The notes below the pieces were generated by a model, which saw nothing but the letters and a program-made list of their open reading frames with translations, had not been told where the DNA came from and made no database searches. DNA of 6,284 nt from JBGQDM01 sp041495845 (GTDB taxonomy: Bacteria; Acidobacteriota; Terriglobia; Terriglobales; Acidobacteriaceae): assembly GCA_041495845.1 (NCBI GenBank), contig JBGQDM010000147.1:1-6284 (forward strand), in the 5' to 3' direction. The position numbers were made by a program, and so were the translations under genes. Below are positions 1 through 6,229 of the stretch, piece after piece. Positions within the stretch are counted from its first letter, which is position 1; every line of letters starts with the position of its first letter.

Positions 1-1599
1 CCCGCCTCCATGCCCGGCCGCGTCGTGGTGCAGTGGGACAAAGAAGATTGCGCCGATTTAGGCATCATCAAAGTGGACTTGCTCGGCCTGGGCATGATGG
101 CCGTGCTCGAGGATTGCGAAAAGCTGGTGCCGGAACATTACGGCGAGCCGCTCGACTTGGCCCAACTGCCGCCTGATGATCCTGCCGTCTATCAGGCGCT
201 GCAGCGGGCCGACACGGTAGGCATGTTTCAGGTGGAGAGTCGTGCCCAGATGTCTTCGCTGCCGCGCAATTCTCCGGCAAAATTTTATGACTTGGTGGTG
301 CAAGTGGCTATCATCCGCCCCGGGCCGATCGTGGGGAAGATGATGCACCCCTACATGCGGCGCCGGCAGGGGCGGGAGCCGGTCTGCTATCCGCATCCTT
401 CCCTCGAGCCGGTGCTGCAACGCACGCTGGGGGTACCGCTATTTCAGGAACAACTGTTGCGCATTGCCATGATCGCCGCCAACTTCACCGGCGGCGAGGC
501 CGAAGATCTGCGCCGCGCCATGGGGTTCAAGCGTTCGGCCGAGCGTATGCGCGAGATCGAAACCAAACTCCGCCTTGGCATGCGGCAAAACGGCATCGCC
601 CCCGCCGCGCAGGAGGAAATCATCACCCAGATCACGTCATTCGCACTCTATGGTTTTCCGGAGTCGCACGCCGCCAGCTTTGCGCTGATCGCTTATGCCA
701 GCGCTTATCTCAAGTGTCATTACCTCGCTGCTTTCACCGCCGCCCTGCTTAACAACCAGCCCATGGGTTTCTACAGCACGGCCACCATTGTGAAAGATGC
801 GCAGCGCCACGGACTCAGGATCGCGCCGGTGGATGTATTGTGTTCGGACTGGCGCTGCACGCTGGAGCCGGGCGTCAGCAAAATCGACCCGCTTAGCCTG
901 CGTCTCGGATTGTGCTACGTGCGTGGCTTGCGGGAAGAAGCCGCACGCGCCATCGCGCGTGAGCGTGCCCGCGGTGCTTTCCGCAACATTGACGATCTCG
1001 CGCGCCGCGTTCCAGAATTGCGCAAACCAGAGCTGGTTACGCTCGCGGAAATCGGTGCGCTGAATGCGTTGGGCGAGAAAGTTCACCGCCGCACCGCGCT
1101 CTGGCAGGTGGAACGTGCCGGGCGTCCAGCCGGTCCGCTGCTCAAAGATCTGGACGGGGAAACCGATTCACCGCTGGCCGCCATGAGCCACGAAGAACGC
1201 CTCGTGGCTGATTTCTCCGGCACTGGCCTGACGGTGGGCCCGCATCCCATGCGTTACGTGCGCTCGCAGCTGGATGCCATGCAGGTGCGGCGCGCTTGCG
1301 ACCTGCCTGATTTCCGCGACGGAGAAAACGTCCGCATCGCCGGCTGCGTGATCGCCCGTCAGCGCCCCGGCACCGCTCGCGGCTTCATTTTTCTCAGCCT
1401 CGAAGACGAAACTGGCATCGCCAACGTCATTATCCAACCCGATGTCTACGAGCAAAACCGGATGATCGTGGTGCGCGAAAAATTCCTGCTGATGGAAGGC
1501 CGCCTGCAAAACCAGGACAACGTGATTTCGGTCAAGGCCCGCCGTGTGGCTCCGCTCGTGGTTACCCAGGCGGCCACCCAATCCCACGATTTTCATTAG
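1..1599 (+). CDS. dnaE2: Error-prone DNA polymerase DnaE2, C-terminal half (5' end outside window)
   Basis: C-family DNA polymerase alpha subunit of the DnaE2 (translesion) type, which works with ImuA/ImuB in damage-induced mutagenesis. The frame is open to base 1 and reads PAS before the first Met at base 10. That Met lies inside a conserved core segment, so it is not the start. About 532 of the roughly 1050-1100 residues usual for the family are present. Counting from base 1, Asp26 in IIKVDLLGL matches the third catalytic Asp of PolIII alpha (the KFDFLGL motif of E. coli DnaE). The first two catalytic Asp residues must lie upstream. The finger region follows (MFQVES, IIRPGPIVGKMMHPY, LFQEQ), then a helix-hairpin-helix region at about 300-357 and an OB-fold at about 444-516. 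The protein ends in SHDFH, close to the SHDFR-like end usual in DnaE2. No frameshift is seen. imuA/imuB may lie upstream, but the window cannot show this. Replicative DnaE1 is less likely because of the short C-terminus and DnaE2-like wording (GTGLTVGPHPM). Confidence 0.93.
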   Translation, partial: PASMPGRVVVQWDKEDCADLGIIKVDLLGLGMMAVLEDCEKLVPEHYGEPLDLAQLPPDDPAVYQALQRADTVGMFQVESRAQMSSLPRNSPAKFYDLVVQVAIIRPGPIVGKMMHPYMRRRQGREPVCYPHPSLEPVLQRTLGVPLFQEQLLRIAMIAANFTGGEAEDLRRAMGFKRSAERMREIETKLRLGMRQNGIAPAAQEEIITQITSFALYGFPESHAASFALIAYASAYLKCHYLAAFTAALLNNQPMGFYSTATIVKDAQRHGLRIAPVDVLCSDWRCTLEPGVSKIDPLSLRLGLCYVRGLREEAARAIARERARGAFRNIDDLARRVPELRKPELVTLAEIGALNALGEKVHRRTALWQVERAGRPAGPLLKDLDGETDSPLAAMSHEERLVADFSGTGLTVGPHPMRYVRSQLDAMQVRRACDLPDFRDGENVRIAGCVIARQRPGTARGFIFLSLEDETGIANVIIQPDVYEQNRMIVVREKFLLMEGRLQNQDNVISVKARRVAPLVVTQAATQSHDFH

Positions 1600-1707
1600 C
1601 GCTGGCAACGAGGTTTGCGTCGCAGCCTGTGGCCGATTGGCCGCTATGCAAGAATTTTCACATCATCCAAAGAAGAAAGTCACACTTACCAAAGGCTTAT
1701 TTGTGTC

Positions 1708-1736
1708 TTGCGCAGGTTTCGGCATACTTATTTTAT
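1708..1736 (+). promoter_or_regulatory. Weak sigma70-like promoter candidate for the Ig/propeller lipoprotein gene
   Basis: This is the most AT-rich part of the 180-base gap after dnaE2. TTGCGC at 1708-1713 (3 of 6 to the -35 consensus) is separated by 17 bases from TTTTAT at 1731-1736 (4 of 6 to the -10 consensus). Transcription would start near 1743, about 37 bases before the ATG at 1780. Neither element is strong, so the call rests mainly on position and local base composition. The rest of 1600-1779 holds no convincing intrinsic terminator for dnaE2, only a small GGCC-GATT-GGCC inverted repeat. Confidence 0.25.
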
Positions 1737-1748
1737 CCTCTGCGCCTG

Positions 1749-1769
1749 CCGCTTGTCCCCCGATAGCGG
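1749..1769 (+). other. Small 5'-leader hairpin covering the likely ribosome-binding region
   Basis: CCGCT (1749-1753) pairs perfectly with AGCGG (1765-1769) across an 11-base loop, ending 10 bases before the ATG at 1780. The only purine-rich stretch at usable Shine-Dalgarno distance, GCGGA at 1766-1770, lies almost wholly in the right arm. If the hairpin forms in the mRNA it would partly hide the ribosome-binding region. The stem is only 5 bp, so chance occurrence is possible. Confidence 0.3.
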
Positions 1770-1779
1770 AAAAACCACG

Positions 1780-4773
1780 ATGCTCCGAGCCCACTCCCGC
1801 CGTCTTTGGTACGTTTGCGCCCTGGTTGCATCCGTGTCTCTGTGGACGGGATGCGGAGGGGGCAGCGCCAGCAGCAGCCCCCCGACGGCTATCTTGCAGT
1901 CCATTACCATCACTCCTTCCTCTCTCTCGCTGGCCAAAGGGCTGGGGCAGCCGCTGCAAGCGACCGGGCACTTCAGCGACATGACGTCCCAGAATCTCAC
2001 CACGGCCGTCACCTGGGCGTCTTCAAATCCTGCCGTGGCGACCATCTCGACTTCCGGACAGCTCAACACTTCTGGCACCGGCACTGCCACCATCACTGCA
2101 ACATTTCGAGCAGCCCAGGGTTCGGCCAGCATTACCGTGACGCCCGCCGTGCTCACGGCGCTGGCGGTAAATACCGTCAACGCATCCATTCCGCTCGGGC
2201 TCAGCGCTCAGTTCACGGCGACAGCTACATTTTCTGACAGTACAACGCAGGACTTAACCGCGTCCGTTTCCTGGAGTTCTTCCAATCCGGCGGTGGCGAC
2301 GATTGGCGCGACGGGACTGCTGCAGACGAAGGCCCAGGGCTCGACCAATATTTCCGCTCAGCTCTCAGGCGTCAATTCGCCGGCGGTCGCGTTCCAGGTC
2401 GCCGCTGCCGCATTGACGTCGCTCGCGATTGCGCCAGCCGATCCTGCCATTGCCAAGGGCCTTTCCCAGCAGTTCACGGCCAGCGGCAGCTTCACGGACG
2501 GGACGAGCCGCGACCTGACGAATTCCGTCACGTGGTCCTCTACCGCAACTTCCGTGGCCACAATCCAGCCTTCCGGGCTGGCCCAATCCCTGGCGGTGGG
2601 CCAGACTTCGATCACGGCACAGGCGGCAGGACTCTCCGGTACAGTGCAGGCGGACACCGGACTCACCGTGGGATCGGCCGCGCTGCGGGCGCTAGCCATC
2701 TCACCCTCTCCGGGCTCAGTGCCTCTCGGCAGCCAGTTGTCCTTCAGCGCGACGGGAACATTCACCGACAACTCGACGCAGGACATGACGCAGTCCGTGA
2801 GTTGGGACTCGACGAATGTTGACATTGCCACCGTCAGCAACAGCGGGGGACAGAAAGGCATTGCTACCAGCGCAGGCATCGGCAGTACCACGATTACTGC
2901 TGCTTCCGGCGCCATCAACAGCGGCGCCGCCATCAACGTTACCCCGGGTGGAAACGTGACGGTTTCCATCGCGCCGCGATGGACCTCGCTCACCGCCACG
3001 CAGCCGCAGACTTTTTCCGCGTCGGTGCAGAACACTTCCAACATCAAAGTGACCTGGTCAGTGGACGGTGTCGCGGGCGGCAACAACGCCGTCGGCACGA
3101 TTGACGGCAGCGGAAACTATTCACCCACTTCCGGCTCCGCCGGTACCCACACCGTCACCGCCACCAGTCAAGCAGATCCCAGCAAGAGCGCCTCGTCAAC
3201 GGCCTACATCACCAGTTTGGCTGGCGTTTTTACCTACAAGAACGACTACCAGCACACCGGCCAGAACCTGCAGGAACCGGCGCTGGCGGCTGCAAATCTC
3301 ACGACCGCTAACTTCGGCAAGCTCTTTTCTTGTCCGGTTGACGGTTACGTGTATGCGCAACCGCTCTATTACGCCGGCCTCAATGTCGCCGGCCGGGGCA
3401 CGCGCAATGTCGTCTTCGTTGCCACTCAGAACGACACCCTCTACGCCTTCGACGCCGACAGCCCTGCCTGTCAGGTCCTGTGGCAGGCGAGTTTCCTCGG
3501 CGCCAACGAAGTCCCAATTCCCACAACGGACATCGGTAGCGCGTGCATCGAGGTTGTCCCGCAAATCGGCATTCTCCCCACGCCGCTTCTGGATCCGGCC
3601 AACGGCACGCTCTATCTCGTCGCCTCCATCAAGAACCAGGCCGACCCGCTCAACCCCACTTATCATCACCGGCTCTACGCGGTGGACGCGGGTACCGGGG
3701 CCCTCCGCCACGCGCCCGTAGAAATTCAGGCCACTGTGCCTGGGACTGGAGTCGGCAGCGTCGGCGGCCAGCTTGCCTTCAGTCCGCTGCTGCATAAGAC
3801 TCGCACCGCGCTGATCGAGGCGGGTGGGAGCATCTACTTCGGCTTCGGCTCGCACTGTGACAAGGAGCCCTATCATGGCTGGGTTTTTGGTTATGACGCC
3901 AATACGCTGACGCAGACAAGCGTGACCGTGCTCTCTCCCGACAAGAATGTGGGTGGCGCAGGCGCCGGCGAGGGTGCTGGCATCTGGATGTCCGGCTCCG
4001 GCCTGGCCGTGGACAGCAACCAGAACATCTACTTCACCACCGGAGACGGTACCTTCAATGCCGACACCGGCGGCCCGGACTATGGCGACTCCTTTGTCCG
4101 CGCTGCCCCCGGCTCCGGCACCCTGAACGTTGCCGATTTCTTCACACCCCAGGACCAGGCCACCGCCGATACCGGCAACCTGGACGTTGGTTCAGCCGGA
4201 ACGTTGATCTTGCCCGATCAGCCCGGCCTTCACCCGCACTTGATGGTTGGCGCCGGCAAGAACAGCAAGCTCTACCTCATGGATCGCGACAACATGGGCC
4301 AGTATGACCCGACCGCGGACCACGTGCTGCAAAGTATCCCGCTTGCCAACCGCAATTTCTCCACCCCTTCCTACTGGAACGGGAATGTCTATCTGGGCCC
4401 GCGCACCGACTCAGTGCAACAATACAAGCTGCTGGTGGATGGCTCCGGAATGCCCGCGCTGAATCTCACCAGCAACACCACATTCAACGTCGGGTTCCCC
4501 GGAACTACAGTGGCCATTTCCTCGGCCTCTCCTTCCGCTTCTAACGCGGTCGTGTGGTTCCTTGACAACAGCGGCTTCAATACTTCGGTTCCGGCAGTGC
4601 TCTACGCCGTGGACGCCAACAGCCTCTCCACAGTGTTTTACTCCAGCAAACTTGCCCCCAACAACCGCGATCAGGCACACCTGCCGGTCAAATTCACCGT
4701 CCCCACCGTTGCCAACGGAAGGGTCTACGTGGGAACACAGACCCACCTTGATGTCTACGGTCTGCTGCCCTGA
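1780..4773 (+). CDS. Predicted secreted lipoprotein with five Ig-like domains and a PQQ-type beta-propeller
   Basis: A 997-residue envelope or surface protein of unknown ligand. The start is placed at ATG 1780 because it begins directly with a signal peptide: basic residues (R3, R7, R8), a hydrophobic core, then LWTGC with lipobox-like Cys25 followed by GGGSASSS. Trp at -3 of the lipobox is unusual. An upstream TTG at 1615 would add 55 residues that bury the signal. Four Big_2-like domains begin at about residues 38, 124, 211 and 301. Each has a V-[TS]-W strand (Trp79, Trp165, Trp252, Trp342) followed by an ATI/ATV strand. A fifth Ig-like domain of another subtype (VTWSVDGVAGG) spans about 392-482. 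Residues 483-997 form a propeller with repeated blade strands such as VVFVATQNDTLYAFDAD, RLYAVDAGTG, NIYFTTGDGTF, KLYLMDRDNMG and RVYVGTQTHLDVYG. GSHCD (Cys693) plus PYHGW, and GIWMSG near 734, are landmarks I associate with acidobacterial 'pyrrolo-quinoline quinone' proteins. No enzyme activity can be assigned; a binding, adhesion or carbohydrate-contact role is inference. Confidence 0.85.
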   Translation: MLRAHSRRLWYVCALVASVSLWTGCGGGSASSSPPTAILQSITITPSSLSLAKGLGQPLQATGHFSDMTSQNLTTAVTWASSNPAVATISTSGQLNTSGTGTATITATFRAAQGSASITVTPAVLTALAVNTVNASIPLGLSAQFTATATFSDSTTQDLTASVSWSSSNPAVATIGATGLLQTKAQGSTNISAQLSGVNSPAVAFQVAAAALTSLAIAPADPAIAKGLSQQFTASGSFTDGTSRDLTNSVTWSSTATSVATIQPSGLAQSLAVGQTSITAQAAGLSGTVQADTGLTVGSAALRALAISPSPGSVPLGSQLSFSATGTFTDNSTQDMTQSVSWDSTNVDIATVSNSGGQKGIATSAGIGSTTITAASGAINSGAAINVTPGGNVTVSIAPRWTSLTATQPQTFSASVQNTSNIKVTWSVDGVAGGNNAVGTIDGSGNYSPTSGSAGTHTVTATSQADPSKSASSTAYITSLAGVFTYKNDYQHTGQNLQEPALAAANLTTANFGKLFSCPVDGYVYAQPLYYAGLNVAGRGTRNVVFVATQNDTLYAFDADSPACQVLWQASFLGANEVPIPTTDIGSACIEVVPQIGILPTPLLDPANGTLYLVASIKNQADPLNPTYHHRLYAVDAGTGALRHAPVEIQATVPGTGVGSVGGQLAFSPLLHKTRTALIEAGGSIYFGFGSHCDKEPYHGWVFGYDANTLTQTSVTVLSPDKNVGGAGAGEGAGIWMSGSGLAVDSNQNIYFTTGDGTFNADTGGPDYGDSFVRAAPGSGTLNVADFFTPQDQATADTGNLDVGSAGTLILPDQPGLHPHLMVGAGKNSKLYLMDRDNMGQYDPTADHVLQSIPLANRNFSTPSYWNGNVYLGPRTDSVQQYKLLVDGSGMPALNLTSNTTFNVGFPGTTVAISSASPSASNAVVWFLDNSGFNTSVPAVLYAVDANSLSTVFYSSKLAPNNRDQAHLPVKFTVPTVANGRVYVGTQTHLDVYGLLP
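1891..2952 (+). repeat. Four tandem Big_2-like Ig domain repeats (coding)
   Basis: Four consecutive coding units of about 86, 87, 90 and 91 codons begin near 1891, 2149, 2410 and 2680. Each repeats the order L-x-[SA]-[IL]-x-[IV], a [LP]-x-G turn, F-x-[AD]-x-[ST]-x-[QR]-[ND]-[LM]-T, V-[ST]-W, then a [AI]-[TA]-[IV] strand and a Gly-rich turn before the last strand. Units 1 and 2 share the block SSNPAVATI exactly and look like the most recent duplication. Units 3 and 4 are more diverged (SSTATSVATI, DSTNVDIATV). They are protein-level repeats; no long identical DNA run was seen. Confidence 0.8.
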
Positions 4774-4820
4774 CCTGCCGCCCATCGTTAGGGGAGGGGT
4801 ACTCTGGTGTTTCTTCTGCC

Positions 4821-4849
4821 CAATGGGACTGCAGGAATACGCGTATAAT
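4821..4849 (+). promoter_or_regulatory. Promoter candidate with a perfect -10 (TATAAT) before the S41-family gene
   Basis: TATAAT at 4844-4849 matches the sigma70 -10 consensus exactly in otherwise GC-rich DNA. The expected -35 place (about 4821-4826, CAATGG) does not match TTGACA, so recognition may rely on the -10 or an activator. Transcription would start near 4856, leaving a leader of about 40 bases before the ATG at 4897. The rest of the 123-base gap 4774-4896 shows no clear terminator for the upstream gene. Confidence 0.5.
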
Positions 4850-4896
4850 GACAGAAATCACCGCTGGAGTTGACTTTACCTTCGAGTCCAAACCCG

Positions 4897-6105
4897 ATGT
4901 CCAATAAGATCAAGATCGCTGTCCTCGCTGCTTCGCTGCTCATCGTAGTCGTCATGTCCCTGGGAGGCCTGGGCGTCCGCGCCTCTTCCGGCGACGGCGC
5001 TTACCGCCAGCTTCAGGTCTACAGTGAAGTGCTTTCGCGGGTGCGCAGCGAGTACGTCGAGGACCCCAATATTCCGGAAGTGACCAGCGGCGCGCTCCAT
5101 GGCTTGCTCGAATCGCTCGATTCCAACTCCAGCTATTTGAGCCCCCGCGAATACAAGGAGTACAAAGCGCACACCGCGCAGGACAAAGGCACGATCGGCG
5201 CTGCCGTCTCAAAACGCTTCGGATACGCCGCCGTGGTGGCCGTGCTGCCGGGTGGCCCGGCGGACAAGGCGGGAGTACAGAACACCGACATTTTCGAGGC
5301 CATTGAAGGCCGTACGACGCGGGAAATGTCGCTTGCCGAAATTCGTTTTCTGCTCAATGGCCAGCCCGGTTCCAACGTCACCGTTTCGGTGGTTCGCGCC
5401 CGCCGCGCCGAGCCGCAAAAGATTGTGATTACCCGAGACGTCGTCAACCCGCCCGCCGCCAGCGACAAAACTTTGGAAGACGGCGTCGGCTACATCAAGG
5501 TTGATTCGTTCACCAAGGGGAAGAGCCAGGAGATCGCGGGTTTGGTCCGCACCCTGCAACGCTCCGCCGGAACCAAGAAGCTGGTGCTCGACCTGCGCAA
5601 CTGCGCCGACGGCGACGAGTCTGAAGGTGTGGCCACGGCCAACCTCTTTCTCGACCACGGCATGATCGCTTACCTGCAAGGCCAGAAATATCCGCGCGAA
5701 TCCTTTAACGCCGACCCGCAGAAGCAGATCACGAAGCTGCCCCTGGCCGTCCTGGTGAACCGCAGCACCGCCGGTCCCGCTGAAGTGGTGGCCGCCGCGC
5801 TCCTGGACAACGCTCGCGCCGATGTGGTCGGCGACAAGACCTTCGGCGACGGCTCGGTGCAGAAGGTCATTGAGATGGCCGACGGTTCCGCCCTCATCCT
5901 CTCCATCGCCAAGTATTACTCCCCTGCGGGCAAGGCGATTCAAGACACGGCCGTCACGCCCAACGTGGCAGTAACGGACGGTGACGACGATGCACCGCTA
6001 CCGGACGACGATGCGACCTCCACCTCCGAAGAGCAGAAGAAAACACAGCCACCGACCGACGAACAGCTGCGTCGCGCTCTCGAAGTGTTGAAGCGCAAGG
6101 CGTAG
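4897..6105 (+). CDS. S41 (C-terminal processing protease) family protein with PDZ domain, catalytic Ser and Lys replaced
   Basis: A 402-residue exported or inner-membrane-anchored protein of the CtpA/Prc family. ATG 4897 is chosen because the product starts MSNKIKI followed by a hydrophobic stretch (about 7-25) and a possible cleavage after VRA29. A TTG at 4870 would add nine residues, but the GGAG at 4866-4869 directly abuts it and so cannot serve it. SD support for the ATG is itself weak (GAG at 4884-4886). Domains: N-terminal helical CTP region about 36-95 (SEVLSRVRSEYVED, LLESLDSNSSYLSPREY); PDZ about 98-178; S41 core about 195-372; acidic tail, then a final helix EQLRRALEVL. In active enzymes the nucleophile lies in VLVNxGSASASE and the base in TFGKGSVQ. 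Here these read VLVNRSTAGPAE (Gly293 at the Ser) and TFGDGSVQ (Asp318 at the Lys), with Asp304 and Gln322 retained. The family is secure; proteolytic activity is unlikely. The frame is intact, so a structural, binding or regulatory role is more plausible than gene decay. Confidence 0.88.
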   Translation: MSNKIKIAVLAASLLIVVVMSLGGLGVRASSGDGAYRQLQVYSEVLSRVRSEYVEDPNIPEVTSGALHGLLESLDSNSSYLSPREYKEYKAHTAQDKGTIGAAVSKRFGYAAVVAVLPGGPADKAGVQNTDIFEAIEGRTTREMSLAEIRFLLNGQPGSNVTVSVVRARRAEPQKIVITRDVVNPPAASDKTLEDGVGYIKVDSFTKGKSQEIAGLVRTLQRSAGTKKLVLDLRNCADGDESEGVATANLFLDHGMIAYLQGQKYPRESFNADPQKQITKLPLAVLVNRSTAGPAEVVAAALLDNARADVVGDKTFGDGSVQKVIEMADGSALILSIAKYYSPAGKAIQDTAVTPNVAVTDGDDDAPLPDDDATSTSEEQKKTQPPTDEQLRRALEVLKRKA

Positions 6106-6113
6106 GTTGAATC

Positions 6114-6142
6114 TGTCATCCTGAGCAGAGCGAAGGATTTCT
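6114..6142. repeat. Dispersed intergenic repeat of the 'GTCATCCTGAGC...CGAAGGAT' type
   Basis: This stretch begins nine bases after the S41-family stop codon. It reads TGTCATCCTGAGC, then AGAG, then CGAAGGATTTCT. I recognise it as a form of a short repeat found many times between genes in Acidobacteriota and some other soil bacteria; it is often mistranslated in draft annotations as peptides like EILRSAQDD or FALLRMT (seen here on the minus strand). ATCCT (6118-6122) and AGGAT (6134-6138) form an imperfect dyad. Copy number cannot be seen in this window, where only one copy occurs. Its function is unknown; a mobile or transcript-end element is possible. Confidence 0.6.
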
Positions 6143-6199
6143 GTACTCGGTTTTCGTCCGCATACAACGGCACCGCGCCGCCCGTCCCTCACCCGCAAC

Positions 6200-6225
6200 T
6201 AGCAGCCGCAAACGCCCGGCTGCTA
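6200..6225. repeat. Perfect 9-bp inverted repeat; terminator stem or operator
   Basis: TAGCAGCCG (6200-6208) and CGGCTGCTA (6217-6225) are exact reverse complements around an 8-base loop (CAAACGCC). The stem is GC-rich and would be stable in RNA, and it is the only good hairpin after the S41-family gene. However, the bases that follow (TCCTGATTTC) are not a proper U-tract, so a standard intrinsic terminator is doubtful. The right arm overlaps a possible -10 element at 6224-6229, which makes an operator an equal alternative. Confidence 0.6.
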
Positions 6226-6229
6226 TCCT
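6221..6229 (+). promoter_or_regulatory. Extended -10 candidate for the gene starting at 6244
   Basis: TG at 6221-6222, one base, then TATCCT at 6224-6229 fits an extended -10 (TGnTATnnT pattern; 4 of 6 to TATAAT). No -35 is recognisable near 6201-6206, as expected for an extended -10 type. Transcription would start near 6236, giving a very short leader before ATG 6244; no Shine-Dalgarno is visible there. Confidence 0.3.

Noticed and set aside
10..12. ATG at base 10 as the start of the polymerase gene
   Set aside because: The frame is open to base 1 and the Met lies in the conserved core (PASMPGRVVVQ) just before the third catalytic Asp, so the gene is cut by the window edge.
1600..1660. Terminator after dnaE2
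   Set aside because: Only a 4-bp GGCC-GATT-GGCC stem was found, with no T-tract after it.
1615..1779. TTG at 1615 as the start of the lipoprotein gene
   Set aside because: It would add 55 residues with no recognisable character and bury the signal peptide and lipobox that begin at ATG 1780.
2358..3098. Long open frame on the minus strand (246 codons)
   Set aside because: It lies wholly inside the Ig-domain coding region; its sequence is Val/Ala/Pro-biased with no recognisable domain. GC-rich codon bias produces such antisense shadows.
3196..3876. Long open frame on the minus strand (226 codons) opposite the propeller
   Set aside because: Complete overlap with a well-supported gene and no recognisable motif.
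4774..4830. Terminator after the lipoprotein gene
   Set aside because: Only a 3-bp CCC-AAT-GGG stem and G-rich runs are present, with no stable stem followed by a T-tract.
5764..5838. Ser290 and Lys316 as a working Ser/Lys dyad
   Set aside because: Their spacing is 26 rather than 25, and they align with the Gly before the SAS motif and with the variable residue before TFG, not with the catalytic columns. Kept only as something to test.
5209..5943. Long open frame on the minus strand (244 codons) opposite the S41-family gene
   Set aside because: Complete overlap with conserved PDZ/S41 coding sequence; composition typical of an antisense shadow.
5998..6198. Minus-strand open frame containing EILRSAQDD
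   Set aside because: The peptide comes from the dispersed intergenic repeat, a known source of false protein calls, and the rest is antisense to the S41 gene.
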